Positions 35,266 to 43,944 of a stretch of 64,000 bases of DNA are shown here, one piece after another. The notes beneath the pieces were generated by a model. It had not been told where the DNA came from, searched no databases, and saw only the letters and a list, made by a program, of their open reading frames with translations. Made by a program: the position numbers and the translations under genes. The stretch's first letter is position 1. The number at the start of each line of letters is the position of its first letter. This stretch comes from JBCBSS01 sp039819065 (GTDB lineage: Bacteria > Bacteroidota > Bacteroidia > Cytophagales > Cyclobacteriaceae), in the NCBI GenBank assembly GCA_039819065.1, contig JBCBSS010000003.1:1-64000 (forward strand), read 5' to 3'.

Positions 35266-35754
35266 TTACTTCGTAGCTACGTTCTCTCTTGTATCGTCAG
35301 ATTTTTTCTTTTTAGGACCAAGGTATTGGTTATCAGCCCACAAGCCCTTCTCGAATTTACCATCGGTATGCCACATGCGTCCTTTTCCATGGCGTTTGTC
35401 CTCTTTCCATACACCACCATACTTGCTACCATCATTCCAGTACATGGTGCCATATCCATGACGCTTGTTATTCCTGAAACTGCCTTCGTAACGATCGCCG
35501 TTAGACCATTTGTATGTACCTGGTCCAGATATTTGATTGTTATTCCATGCTCCTGAATAGGAAGAACCATCAGGCCATGTTACGTTACCTTTTCCATGTA
35601 TTCTGCCGTCCTGAATTTCGACGTCGTAATAAATACCGTTAATGGTAAACCGGTTCCAGCCGTTTGGCAAATTGAGTTTCTGAGGATTGTCCTGTGCCAT
35701 CAGTGATACAGCACTGGTAATAAGAATTAATAACAATAGGCTTAGTCTTTTCAT
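35266..35754 (-). CDS. secreted MORN-repeat protein
   Basis: A 162-residue exported protein: signal peptide (about 1-20, ending LMAQ) and five MORN repeats of ~23 residues between about 50 and 145, for example GDRYEGSFRNNKRHGYGTMY and GVWKEDKRHGKGRMWHTDG. The charged tail ends in KKKKSDDTRENVATK. MORN repeats form elongated beta-hairpin sheets that bind lipids or other proteins; in bacteria the role is mostly unknown. It is monocistronic with a strong terminator at 35192-35240. Confidence 0.85.
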   Translation of the reverse strand: MKRLSLLLLILITSAVSLMAQDNPQKLNLPNGWNRFTINGIYYDVEIQDGRIHGKGNVTWPDGSSYSGAWNNNQISGPGTYKWSNGDRYEGSFRNNKRHGYGTMYWNDGSKYGGVWKEDKRHGKGRMWHTDGKFEKGLWADNQYLGPKKKKSDDTRENVATK

Positions 35755-35947
35755 CTTTATTTAGGGTTTAAAAAAAATGATATAACCTATAAAGCCAATC
35801 CGTAACTCTAAAAGTTTCTTTTACAATTATTCAAGTGGTATTATAGTGGAGTTTGTCGCTTGCAAAACATTTAGGTCAAAAAAGAACGTCAAACTAATAG
35901 GGCCCGAATCTGTATTATTTTGCTCGGTTAGCTTTTAATTTGAAGTC

Positions 35948-37081
35948 ATGATACATCACATCATAGTGCCCTTGATTATGGCACATTGTCTATTCAGTAT
36001 AGTGTACCTGCTGCTGAATAAAAAAAAGCCGGCCGTCTACGTGATCATCATCTTCATAGCTATCCTGATGGTACACTTGGGTAGCGCAGTCAATCCTAAG
36101 CCGGGGCATCCGGGGCCTGTAATACCTTTGCTTAATCAGTCCTATTTATTACTGATAGGACCAGCCTTATATTTCTACACCCTATACCTTATAAAAGATG
36201 TACACAGGTTACGGCGCATTAACTGGCTTCATTTGTTGCCATTTGTGGTTTTCAATATTGTATTAAGTTTTATGCTGGCCCCTCCTCCACCGCCCACAGC
36301 GGCTAACTTCGTGCGTCCTGCTCATGGGCCTCCCATTGGCATTCAACTATTTCAATGGTCGGTCGTGCTGTCTTTCTTAATTTATCAAGTGCTCATATAC
36401 CTGGCCATAAAGCGCAACGCTGGAAAGGCCAAAGACTTTTACTCTTTTAAATCGCGCGAGGTCACACTTAATTGGATGCTCATTTTGACAGGCTTCTTCG
36501 CGTTCCTATTAGTGGCTACCTTGGTCATTGAAATGGTCAGCCTTAACCAATCAAGACTGGCTTACCCGAACTGGCTTTACCCCACTGCCCACCTGCTTTT
36601 CGCTTATGCGCTGAGTTTTTTTTCATTCAAACAAATACAACTCTACACACCAGCGAGAGCAAGGCTGCAGAAAAGCACCACCAACCACTCAGGAGAAGAT
36701 GATCATGAAACACCCAAAGCGCATTTGAATAAGAATTGGCAAGAAGCTACTGAGAAGTTAGAACGGGTAATACAAAGGGACAAGCCTTTTCTGGATGGGC
36801 AATTGAGAATCACTGATCTGGCCAAAACGATGGATATGCCTAACCATCAACTCTCGAAAATGATCAACGAAAGGTATGGTAAGAACTTCTTTCAATATGT
36901 CAATGATTTTCGAATCGAGCATGCCAAGGCACTGCTTAAAGATGAAGCCTACGCTCATTATTCTATTGCAGCTATAGGCTATGAAAGCGGGTTCAATTCC
37001 AAATCTAGTTTCAATAGCTCATTCAAGAAAAATACAGGAGTCACACCAAGTGAGTACAAAAAACGTTTTAGCACATTTTAA
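35948..37081 (+). CDS. membrane-bound AraC-family regulator
   Basis: A 377-residue protein with about seven hydrophobic segments in residues 1-230 and a C-terminal HTH_18 DNA-binding domain (about 270-375). The latter has LAKTMDMPNHQLSKMINERYG as first HTH, IAAIGYESGFNSKSSFNSSF as second, and the tail TGVTPSEYKKRF. This fusion of a 7-TM sensor and an AraC output is frequent in Bacteroidota and lets an envelope signal act directly on DNA at the membrane. A histidine-proline-rich periplasmic loop (about residues 103-130, PPPPPTAANFVRPAHGPP) may take part in sensing. The target is unknown. Confidence 0.85.
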   Translation: MIHHIIVPLIMAHCLFSIVYLLLNKKKPAVYVIIIFIAILMVHLGSAVNPKPGHPGPVIPLLNQSYLLLIGPALYFYTLYLIKDVHRLRRINWLHLLPFVVFNIVLSFMLAPPPPPTAANFVRPAHGPPIGIQLFQWSVVLSFLIYQVLIYLAIKRNAGKAKDFYSFKSREVTLNWMLILTGFFAFLLVATLVIEMVSLNQSRLAYPNWLYPTAHLLFAYALSFFSFKQIQLYTPARARLQKSTTNHSGEDDHETPKAHLNKNWQEATEKLERVIQRDKPFLDGQLRITDLAKTMDMPNHQLSKMINERYGKNFFQYVNDFRIEHAKALLKDEAYAHYSIAAIGYESGFNSKSSFNSSFKKNTGVTPSEYKKRFSTF

Positions 37082-37290
37082 CCTGCCTGCGCTAAAGCTA
37101 CGGCAGACGAGATCTGCCTTCTCGGCTGCATGCGCCATCATTAAGGCTTTAGGTGGTATGCCATTGGCAGACGGGATTTACCTGCGCTAAAGCTTCGGAA
37201 GATGAGACGTACCTTCGCTAAAGCTGCGGCACACAAGGGAGTTGTGGTTTAATTCCTCAGAGCTTTCAGGGTTCTATCCTGGGTTTTTCT
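37077..37290. repeat. dispersed repeat, copy 2, starting at a stop codon
   Basis: From TTTTAA (stop of the membrane AraC gene): CTGCCTGCGCTAAAGCTACG plus GCAGACGAGAT, two more CGCTAAAGCTNCGG units (near 37182 and 37214), CACACAAGGGAGTTGTGGTT and GGGTTCTATCCTGGG. The order equals that of 33392-33530, with extra internal units. From 37291 to the next gene at 37495 I see only AT-rich DNA. Confidence 0.7.
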
Positions 37291-37494
37291 ACCATTTATT
37301 GGTCAAAAACGCTTGAAATATGTCCAAACTTTTTAAGTTTGGACGCGTTATTTTGCCAGACCTGCTAATCTTGCTATATATTTTTTAATACGCAGCCCTC
37401 TTTGGGACATTTTTTATACTAGCGTGGATAAGAGAAAACCGTAATTCCCCTGTGTGAACCATGTCCGTCGGAGTGCATTAAAACAATGCTAACC

Positions 37495-39156
37495 ATGAAA
37501 AGACTGACACTACTTGTTGCTGTATGCCTAGCACCTATGTTGCTGATGAATTGTGGGGATGATGAGGCCCCGGATAACCAATTTATGGCGGTGGTCACCG
37601 TAACAGCTAGCGATGCTACCGCTACTGAAGGTGCTGACAACGCCAGCTTTACCATTCAATTGGATCGAACTAATGATTCTGGTACAAACCTTACTATTTC
37701 TTACTCGCTTACCGGTACGGCCACAAGCGGGGATGACTTTACAGCACTTACTGGTTCAGTCAGTATACCTAATGGCCAGAATTCGGCTACCATCGATGTG
37801 ATGGTGATTGACGATTCAGAGGATGAGATTGATGAAACAGTCATTCTGACGCTTTCTTCGACTTTACCAACTGGTGTTTCCTTGGGTGGATCTTCCAATG
37901 CCACAGTTACGATCATAGACAATGACGATCCAGACACCGGTTTTACGGCCGTAGTAACCGTGACAGCACCAGATGCTTCGGCCACAGAAGGTAGTGACGA
38001 CGGACGTTTCTCTGTTCGATTAGATCAAAGCAACAGTTCCGGAGCTGGTATTAATATTAGCTATGCCGTTTCAGGTTCTGCTACCAGCGGATCAGACTTC
38101 ACTGCACTGTCAGGAACAGTCACTATACCCAATGGCCAGTCCGCTGCACCAGTAGACGTGGCGGTCATTGATGACGATGACATTGAGTCGGATGAGACGG
38201 TGATCTTAACGCTGTCATCGACGCTGCCAACCGGCATTACACTAGGTACCGAAACCAGTGCAACAGTCACTATCTCAGATAACGACGCCATAGCCAATTG
38301 TCCTAATGACAATTCTATAGACATGGACAATTTCAACTGTAATGAAACACCAAGCGTAGCCAACCAGTACATGGAATCGGTTTCTAGCGGTACCCGAACA
38401 GTAACTACCAATGGTATCCCAAATCACGACTTTAGAAACCAGATACCGATGATGGTGAACGATCTGAATTCGGAAACGAGAGTTTTTAATATGGATGCTA
38501 CACCATCTTTGGCGTCCAACGCCACAGAGCTCACCAATAACGGTATGCCTGCTTGGCGCTTTGGTGTGGCCACTAATGGCGTACCTATCGACCCGGCTCC
38601 GGCCCAGCCTTTCATCTTTACTAACCCTACTACCATGGAGTTCAACTTCGATTGGGTATTCGAACCCAACTATAATATGAATGCTGTTGGGCTGGATTGC
38701 GCTATTGCACACGTACAACCGGATGGCACCTATCACTATCACGGTGATATGGCCGTTTATGCCGATATCGTACAAGCAGGTGTAGGTTCTGGCACTACTA
38801 CTCCTACCGAACCGGTGCAAATTGGTTGGGCAGCTGATGGTTTCCCCATTCTCTACAAATATGGCCCTGATGCCAACGGCACCTTTGGCTTGTTAGAGTC
38901 AAGCTATCGCATCAGAAGTGGGCAAAGGCCTGGTGATGGTGAGAGTGAGCCTTGTGGCGAGTACAACGGCAAATACACCAATGACTTCGAATTTGTAAAT
39001 GGTTTGGGAGATTTGGATGAGTGTAATGGCATCTCTCAAAGTGTGACCTTGGGCGGGGAAACCTTCAGTTATTTCTATGTCATCACAGCAGAATTCCCTA
39101 TCATACCACGATGTATTTCAGGTGCGCCAAACAATAGCTTTAGATTGATGCCATAA
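37495..39156 (+). CDS. Calx-beta / YHYH-domain lipoprotein
   Basis: A 553-residue lipoprotein: lipobox MLLMNC (Cys near 19), two Calx-beta domains (about 33-143 and 153-264; each has a T-V-T-A-x-D-A-x-A-T-E-G start, an acidic I/V-I-D-D turn and ends V-T-I-x-D-N-D), then a YHYH domain (about 270-553) with the naming motif TYHYHGDM near residue 411. Calx-beta domains bind calcium and occur in adhesins; YHYH domains are of unknown function. The protein should sit on the membrane facing outward. ATG at 37495 is chosen as it starts the signal peptide. The next gene overlaps by one base. Confidence 0.85.
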   Translation: MKRLTLLVAVCLAPMLLMNCGDDEAPDNQFMAVVTVTASDATATEGADNASFTIQLDRTNDSGTNLTISYSLTGTATSGDDFTALTGSVSIPNGQNSATIDVMVIDDSEDEIDETVILTLSSTLPTGVSLGGSSNATVTIIDNDDPDTGFTAVVTVTAPDASATEGSDDGRFSVRLDQSNSSGAGINISYAVSGSATSGSDFTALSGTVTIPNGQSAAPVDVAVIDDDDIESDETVILTLSSTLPTGITLGTETSATVTISDNDAIANCPNDNSIDMDNFNCNETPSVANQYMESVSSGTRTVTTNGIPNHDFRNQIPMMVNDLNSETRVFNMDATPSLASNATELTNNGMPAWRFGVATNGVPIDPAPAQPFIFTNPTTMEFNFDWVFEPNYNMNAVGLDCAIAHVQPDGTYHYHGDMAVYADIVQAGVGSGTTTPTEPVQIGWAADGFPILYKYGPDANGTFGLLESSYRIRSGQRPGDGESEPCGEYNGKYTNDFEFVNGLGDLDECNGISQSVTLGGETFSYFYVITAEFPIIPRCISGAPNNSFRLMP

Positions 39157-39641
39157 TGATCAGGTATAGTACCATATTGATTTTATTTCTCGCATCTCAT
39201 ATCGGATACGGCCATGATATTCGCATGGCCGTATTCGAAATTTCAAAAGATGATCTAGGATACCGACTGGAAATCTCTCTGGATAGATCGGACATTATGA
39301 GATGCCTGTCACCTTCTAGCAAGCATAGCAGTTCAAAGGAGGACATTGAAGCATCGATCATCGGTTATATTCAACAGAACTTCCAACTAGTCATCAATGA
39401 AGACCACTGCTTGGAAAACCTACCCAACCCATCGTTTTCCTATACCAGAGATATGGTTAGAATTAGTGTCCAACTACCCATGGAGCGTGTGAATAGCATT
39501 GAAACCATACGTGTTTTTAATACCTGTTTTATAGAACATATAGAAGGGCATCTCAACATTGTCAGAGCGAACTTGAACGGCAGATACAGGTCATTCAAGC
39601 TATCATCAGATCGGGTGAGTACTGTCATTGATTACCGGTAA
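39156..39641 (+). CDS. exported protein, DUF6702-like
   Basis: A 161-residue protein: signal peptide (about 1-18, ending IGYG), then a beta-rich body (HDIRMAVFEISKDDLGYRLE, RMSVQLP-like strand VRISVQLPMERV) and a C-terminal NIVRANLNGRYRSFKLSSDR that recalls the DUF6702 family of Bacteroidota. The assignment is tentative. The TAATG overlap with the Calx-beta/YHYH gene shows tight coupling, so the two proteins probably work together in the envelope. Confidence 0.6.
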   Translation: MIRYSTILILFLASHIGYGHDIRMAVFEISKDDLGYRLEISLDRSDIMRCLSPSSKHSSSKEDIEASIIGYIQQNFQLVINEDHCLENLPNPSFSYTRDMVRISVQLPMERVNSIETIRVFNTCFIEHIEGHLNIVRANLNGRYRSFKLSSDRVSTVIDYR

Positions 39642-39717
39642 GGAAACGGCCAACCCTCTTCTCGGACATTAGATACAGCTAGATGGAATCTTTCGTCATT
39701 TATATTGTGTTTATAAA

Positions 39718-39736
39718 TTGACCGAACGTTAGGTAA
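39718..39736. promoter_or_regulatory. putative TetR operator
   Basis: TTGACC-GAACGTT-AGGTAA: an imperfect palindrome centred on AACGTT, 22 bp before the ATG of the TetR-family gene. ACCGAACGTT-type dyads are common TetR-family sites, so autoregulation is likely. Confidence 0.5.
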
Positions 39737-39757
39737 CTTATTATTTATCTTTAGGAT

Positions 39758-40324
39758 ATGAGACCGCAAAAAGTAGATGACGGTGAAATGCTTGAGAGGC
39801 TCTTCGCTGTTCTAAGATCAAAAGGATATGAGGGAGCAAGTTTGAATGACTTATCCAAGGCCTCAGGGTTGCAAAAAGCCAGTCTCTATCACCGGTTCCC
39901 TGGCGGTAAAAAGGAAATCGGCGAGGCGGTGTTGGCGTACTCCGAGCAATGGGTAAGGGAAAACATCCATAACAAGCTCAAAGATTCTTCCATTACACCA
40001 GAAAAACGGGTTGTAGCTGCCATAGCCAAAATCGAAGAGTTATATGACCTGGGAAAGAACACTTGTATTCTAAGAGCCATGTCCATGGATGCCGGCATTC
40101 AATTATTTCTAGCTCCTATTAAGCGAATGATGCAGGAATGGATCGATACATTGAGTGTCCTAGGCAATGATATGGGCATGGATAGGAATACTGCGCACAA
40201 GAAGGCCATTCAGACACTCACACTGATAGAAGGTGCTCTCGTCGTTTCAAAAGGCATTGGGACCACTGAAGCATTCGAAATGGCCATGCAGTCAATCAAA
40301 GATATGTATATGGTTGATCAGTAG
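39758..40324 (+). CDS. TetR-family transcriptional regulator
   Basis: A 188-residue repressor: N-terminal HTH (about 10-55) with GYEGASLNDLSKASGLQKAS and LYHRFPGGKKEI, the classical TetR helix 2-3 and the following Tyr-His/Phe motif. The C-terminal ~125 residues form the helical ligand-binding and dimerisation domain (TetR_C-like, with CILRAMSMDAG and QTLTLIEGALVVSKGIG). A dyad at 39718-39736 suggests that it controls its own gene. Its effector and other targets are unknown; the DUF1572 gene follows 66 bp later and may be co-transcribed. Confidence 0.87.
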   Translation: MRPQKVDDGEMLERLFAVLRSKGYEGASLNDLSKASGLQKASLYHRFPGGKKEIGEAVLAYSEQWVRENIHNKLKDSSITPEKRVVAAIAKIEELYDLGKNTCILRAMSMDAGIQLFLAPIKRMMQEWIDTLSVLGNDMGMDRNTAHKKAIQTLTLIEGALVVSKGIGTTEAFEMAMQSIKDMYMVDQ

Positions 40325-40390
40325 AAAAGGTGCAGGTCTTTTACGATATTTGATAACCTCCATATTGTCTAACCTTAACCCCATTCTACC

Positions 40391-40966
40391 ATGCAAGACC
40401 GATACCTGGAAAGCATCATCAAGCAATTCGAGTATTACAAAATGTTGGGCGACAAGACCATGTCACAACTCCCGGATGAGGCCTTATTCTGGCAATACAA
40501 TGCTGACTCCAATAGTATTGCCGTCATTGTAAAGCACCTCTGGGGCAATATGCTTAGCCGTTGGACAGATTTTCTCACTTCCGACGGTGAAAAGGGTTGG
40601 CGCAAGCGTGACGAAGAATTCGAAGGTGATATACAGGACAGAGCGGTACTCAAAGAGAAGTGGGAAGCCGGTTGGGCTTGTTTATTTGATGCCATCAAAC
40701 CCCTCAAAGATGAAGACTTGAACAAAGAAGTTTTCATTCGTAATCAAGGGCATACCGTTACGGAGGCGATCAATCGGCAGTTAGCCCACTATTCATACCA
40801 CGTAGGTCAAATTGTTTTCCTGGGTAAAATGCTAGCCAACGATCAGTGGCAGTCACTATCTATTCCAAAAGGTGGCTCTCGTCAATTCAACGAGGCCAAA
40901 TTTCAGCAGGAAAAGCATCAACAACATTTTACCGACGAGTTCCTGGACGACACGGACAAATCATAG
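40391..40966 (+). CDS. DUF1572 (DinB-like) protein
   Basis: A 191-residue four-helix-bundle protein of the DinB/YfiT superfamily, DUF1572 branch: start MQDRYLESIIKQFEYYKMLG, metal-ligand His in IAVIVKHLWGNM, and the paired His of LAHYSYHVGQIVFLGKM. These three histidines would bind a divalent metal as in YfiT/bacillithiol transferases. The W-R-K-R-D-E-E-F segment is typical of DUF1572. A thiol-transfer role is inferred from the superfamily and not established for this branch. Cytoplasmic. Confidence 0.83.
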   Translation: MQDRYLESIIKQFEYYKMLGDKTMSQLPDEALFWQYNADSNSIAVIVKHLWGNMLSRWTDFLTSDGEKGWRKRDEEFEGDIQDRAVLKEKWEAGWACLFDAIKPLKDEDLNKEVFIRNQGHTVTEAINRQLAHYSYHVGQIVFLGKMLANDQWQSLSIPKGGSRQFNEAKFQQEKHQQHFTDEFLDDTDKS

Positions 40967-41038
40967 TTTTTCTGGCGTCAAAAAGTTGTGTATTTTGTAT
41001 TGCCTTAGGTTATTAGAACAACAGCCTAACCAAAATAC

Positions 41039-41773
41039 ATGGAAATCAAAGACATTTTAGAGCACATCAGCAGAGGGAGAACGGATTATATATTCTACCT
41101 GTTGGAAAAGCCTGGTTGGCGAGAATACCTACATCAAGGTAGTGTCAAACCTTTGCAATGGTTAGTTTACTATGACGATACCTCTGCGCTTCGAGCCATT
41201 CTACAGGCTGGTGGTAACTTAGACAGCATCAATATTAATGATGAACTAGGCAATGCTGCTTTCTTCGGCCATTGGAAGGTCTGTGATTTTCTGATCAATC
41301 ATGGCGCGGATGTCAATGCTTCAGTGGATAAAACTGGAGAGAAACCGCTGCACAATGCTTTGGCCAAGGCAGGCAGGCCATACTATTACTACGTGGTCAG
41401 ATTATTGGTTGAAAAGGGAGCTAATGTGAATGCTCAGACTATTCCTGGGTTAGAAACTGGTGCTTTCATGAGGGATGTACGGACCAAGGGTGAAACACCA
41501 CTCCATAGAGCGGCTGCTTACGCGGATGTACGCACCATTAGCTACCTAATTGATCATGGAGCGGATAAAGAAGCGAAAGATGCTTATGGAGACACTCCAC
41601 TGAGCTGGGCCAGTCAGCATCTTAGGCCAGGCACAATTCTATCATTGCTAGCTTACGGCGAGCACCGCATTGGTGAAGCTCATAAAATAAAACACAGCAG
41701 TGACCATGGCAATGGCTGGGGTAATGCCATGGATTGGAATCTTATGGGAGACTACCTTCCAGAAAATGGATAA
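41039..41773 (+). CDS. ankyrin-repeat protein
   Basis: A 244-residue cytoplasmic protein with no signal peptide and about five ankyrin repeats between residues 40 and 215: NAAFFGHWKVCDFLINHGAD, GEKPLHNALAKAGR, VVRLLVEKGANVNAQ, GETPLHRAAAYADVRTISYL, IDHGADKEAKDAYGDTPLSW. A long irregular loop splits repeats three and four. Ankyrin solenoids bind partner proteins; none can be named. It lies between the DUF1572 and TfoX-N genes in the same direction. Confidence 0.85.
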   Translation: MEIKDILEHISRGRTDYIFYLLEKPGWREYLHQGSVKPLQWLVYYDDTSALRAILQAGGNLDSININDELGNAAFFGHWKVCDFLINHGADVNASVDKTGEKPLHNALAKAGRPYYYYVVRLLVEKGANVNAQTIPGLETGAFMRDVRTKGETPLHRAAAYADVRTISYLIDHGADKEAKDAYGDTPLSWASQHLRPGTILSLLAYGEHRIGEAHKIKHSSDHGNGWGNAMDWNLMGDYLPENG

Positions 41774-41826
41774 CACCTTCAAACAACTATTTACTAACGA
41801 CTCATTACCAACAACTAATTATTAAA

Positions 41827-42165
41827 ATGGCTTACAGTGAATACCTCGCGGATCGCGTCAGACAGCGACTTGGTCAATTCAAGAATATAGAAGAAAAGAA
41901 GATGATGGGCGGGTTGATCTTTATGGTCAATGAAAAGATGTGTGTCGGTATTGATATCGACAAAAAAACCAACCACGATCGCCTGATGGTACGGGTTGGT
42001 AAACTTCCTTATGAAGAATTGCTCAATCAAAGAGGTAGCCGGGAAATGGATTTCACCGGCAAAGTAATGAGAGGCTTCTTATTCATAGACCCTGACGGAT
42101 TCGATGCTGAAGATGACCTTGATTTTTGGATAGAAAAAGCGCTTGAGTTTAACAGTATGCTATAA
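41827..42165 (+). CDS. TfoX N-terminal-domain protein
   Basis: A 112-residue protein consisting of a single TfoX/Sxy N-terminal domain: EYLADRVRQRLGQFKNIEEK, KMMGGLIFMVNEKMCVGIDI, DRLMVRVGKLPYEELL and MDFTGKVMRGFLFIDPDGFD. In gamma-proteobacteria TfoX helps turn on competence genes. Stand-alone N-domains such as this are common in Bacteroidota and their role is unclear. ATG at 41827 is chosen because the domain begins there; the ORF extension to 41734 overlaps the ankyrin gene and has no homology pattern. Confidence 0.85.
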   Translation: MAYSEYLADRVRQRLGQFKNIEEKKMMGGLIFMVNEKMCVGIDIDKKTNHDRLMVRVGKLPYEELLNQRGSREMDFTGKVMRGFLFIDPDGFDAEDDLDFWIEKALEFNSML

Positions 42166-42169
42166 CTAC

Positions 42170-42197
42170 TTTGGGTATTATACTTCAGTTATATTTG
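42170..42197 (+). promoter_or_regulatory. putative promoter of the glutamine cyclotransferase gene
   Basis: TATATTTG (42190-42197) matches TAnnTTTG exactly, with TTTG at 42170-42173 upstream. The 16-bp spacer is a little shorter than usual. The ATG at 42238 follows 40 bp later. Confidence 0.5.
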
Positions 42198-42237
42198 TGC
42201 CGTTCTAAACAACATAACTCATAGAAACCTCATATTT

Positions 42238-43119
42238 ATGCTTCGTAAATGGTCAAAAACCTGCCTAATCTTAGGGCTTTGTGTATTCGTTTTTGCTTGT
42301 GATTCAGAAAAGGGCAAAGAAAAGCCTGCTGTAATAACAGCCAAAACACCTCTTCTTAGCGCTAATTACGTTGGCTACTACCCTCATGATGTCAATGCAT
42401 TCACTGAAGGTTTGTTCTTTCATGAAGGTCAGCTTTATGAAAGTACCGGTTCCCCTTCTGATATGCCTCAGACCCGGTCGCTATTCGGTATCGTGGATAT
42501 GACTACGGGCAATATAGATGTGAAAGCAGAGCTCAACCGCAATCAGTATTTTGGTGAAGGGATCACCATTTTGAACGGCAAATTGTATCAATTGACCTAT
42601 CAATCCAGGGAAGGATTTATCTATGACGCAGAGACGTTTGCCCAAATAGGAAGTTTCACTATTCCTACCGCCGAAGGTTGGGGCATGACCACAGATGGCA
42701 CCAACTTGATCATGAGCGACGGCACGAACAAACTGACTTACCTTGATCCATCTACGCTCAAACCGGTTCGTACTGTGACCGTGGTTGAGAATAATACAGC
42801 ACTAGAAAAGCTTAATGAGTTGGAATACATTGATGGCTATGTCTATGCCAACGTATGGCTTACTAATACCATCGTTAAAATAGACCCAACAACTGGTAAA
42901 GTGGTTGGTAAACTGGACTTTTCAGCCTATGCCAACGAATCCAAAAATATCAACGGCAATTCCATGGAAATGAATGGTATTGCTTATAACCCGGTTACTG
43001 GTACGGTATTGATTACAGGCAAAATGTGGCCAAAAATGTATGAACTGCGTATATCCGGTATAGGGCCTGCTCAAAGTAAACAAGCAACGCCACCTGATAC
43101 AGTGCAAACCAACCCTTAA
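42238..43119 (+). CDS. glutaminyl-peptide cyclotransferase (glutamine cyclotransferase) lipoprotein
   Basis: A 293-residue lipoprotein (lipobox VFAC, Cys near residue 21) whose body is a five-bladed beta-propeller of the plant/bacterial glutamine cyclotransferase family (PF05096). Typical segments are VNAFTEGLFFHEGQLYESTG, YFGEGITILNGKLYQLTY, EGWGMTTDGTNLIMSDGT, LNELEYIDGYVYANVW and the C-terminal MNGIAYNPVTGTVLITGK. It converts N-terminal Gln of peptides to pyroglutamate; in the envelope this may protect surface or T9SS-exported proteins whose mature N-terminus is Gln. It has its own promoter and precedes a small cytoplasmic gene by 4 bp. Confidence 0.88.
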   Translation: MLRKWSKTCLILGLCVFVFACDSEKGKEKPAVITAKTPLLSANYVGYYPHDVNAFTEGLFFHEGQLYESTGSPSDMPQTRSLFGIVDMTTGNIDVKAELNRNQYFGEGITILNGKLYQLTYQSREGFIYDAETFAQIGSFTIPTAEGWGMTTDGTNLIMSDGTNKLTYLDPSTLKPVRTVTVVENNTALEKLNELEYIDGYVYANVWLTNTIVKIDPTTGKVVGKLDFSAYANESKNINGNSMEMNGIAYNPVTGTVLITGKMWPKMYELRISGIGPAQSKQATPPDTVQTNP

Positions 43120-43123
43120 TACC

Positions 43124-43441
43124 ATGGAAAGAGTCGTAATCGCTGCCTTCCAACCTAAGCCAGGTCATGAAAAGGCACTGGAAACTTTGATGTTGAACCA
43201 TTGGGACTCACTCAATAAACTCGGCTTGGTTTCTGACCGGAAGCCGATCATTATGCAATCTGAAAATGGCACTTTTGTGGAAGTATTTGGCTGGAAGTCA
43301 AAGGAAGCAATTGAAGCCGCTCATTCTAATGAAGAGGTATTGAAAATGTGGGAAGAATACGCCAAGGTTTGTGACTATGTACCCATCAGTCAGGTGAACG
43401 AAAGCCAGTCGCTATTTTCAGAGTTTATACCGGTCAACTAG
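43124..43441 (+). CDS. small dimeric alpha/beta-barrel-like protein, unknown function
   Basis: A 105-residue cytoplasmic protein with a ferredoxin-like pattern of the antibiotic-biosynthesis-monooxygenase type: VVIAAFQPKPGHEKALETLM, a helix, FVEVFGWKSKEAIEAAHSNE and a helix VLKMWEEYAKVCDYVPI. No heme or cofactor motif is evident. It is 4 bp after the cyclotransferase gene and 11 bp before a GNAT gene, so it is in the same operon. Function unknown. Confidence 0.7.
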   Translation: MERVVIAAFQPKPGHEKALETLMLNHWDSLNKLGLVSDRKPIIMQSENGTFVEVFGWKSKEAIEAAHSNEEVLKMWEEYAKVCDYVPISQVNESQSLFSEFIPVN

Positions 43442-43452
43442 AATAGCTATCC

Positions 43453-43944
43453 TTGGGCACCAATACCGCAAACACCGATCTTTCATTTCGCCATGCCAAA
43501 GCGAGTGATATCCCTGTCCTCAATCAAATCAGCGCTGCATCAAAAGCTTATTGGGGATATCCAGAAGAATGGCTGCAGCGTTGGCAACCCGACTTGATGG
43601 TGAACGCCGAGCATCTTACGGAAAACACAGTCTTTGTAATACAGGTCGGCGATAGGTTGATAGGGTTCTGTTCCATTGCTGAAGAAGCCTCTTTTTACGA
43701 GGTACTTCATTTATGGGTCTTACCTGAATTCATTGGCAAAGGAATGGGTAAATCGTTGCTTCAACATTCACTAAAGCAAACGGTAAAACTACCTAAAATG
43801 ATCAGGGTTGAGGCCGATCCTAATGCCGCTCCATTCTACGAGAGTCAGGGTTTTGAAACTTTCGATCGTGTTGAAAGCTACCCAAAGGGCAGATTTTTAC
43901 CGGTGATGAGAAAGTTTGTGCAAACCAACCAAATGAGCCAATGA
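43453..43944 (+). CDS. GNAT family N-acetyltransferase
   Basis: A 163-residue acetyltransferase with the order of strands and the acetyl-CoA loop of the GCN5 fold: LSFRHAKASDIPVLNQI at the start, FYEVLHLWVLPEFIGKGMGK (motif A with the G-K-G-M-G-K loop) and motif B VEADPNAAPFYESQGFETF. The start is TTG at 43453; there is no in-frame ATG near, and 11 bp separate it from the previous gene. It overlaps the C-N hydrolase by ATGA, so the two are coupled. Substrate unknown. Confidence 0.82.
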   Translation: MGTNTANTDLSFRHAKASDIPVLNQISAASKAYWGYPEEWLQRWQPDLMVNAEHLTENTVFVIQVGDRLIGFCSIAEEASFYEVLHLWVLPEFIGKGMGKSLLQHSLKQTVKLPKMIRVEADPNAAPFYESQGFETFDRVESYPKGRFLPVMRKFVQTNQMSQ

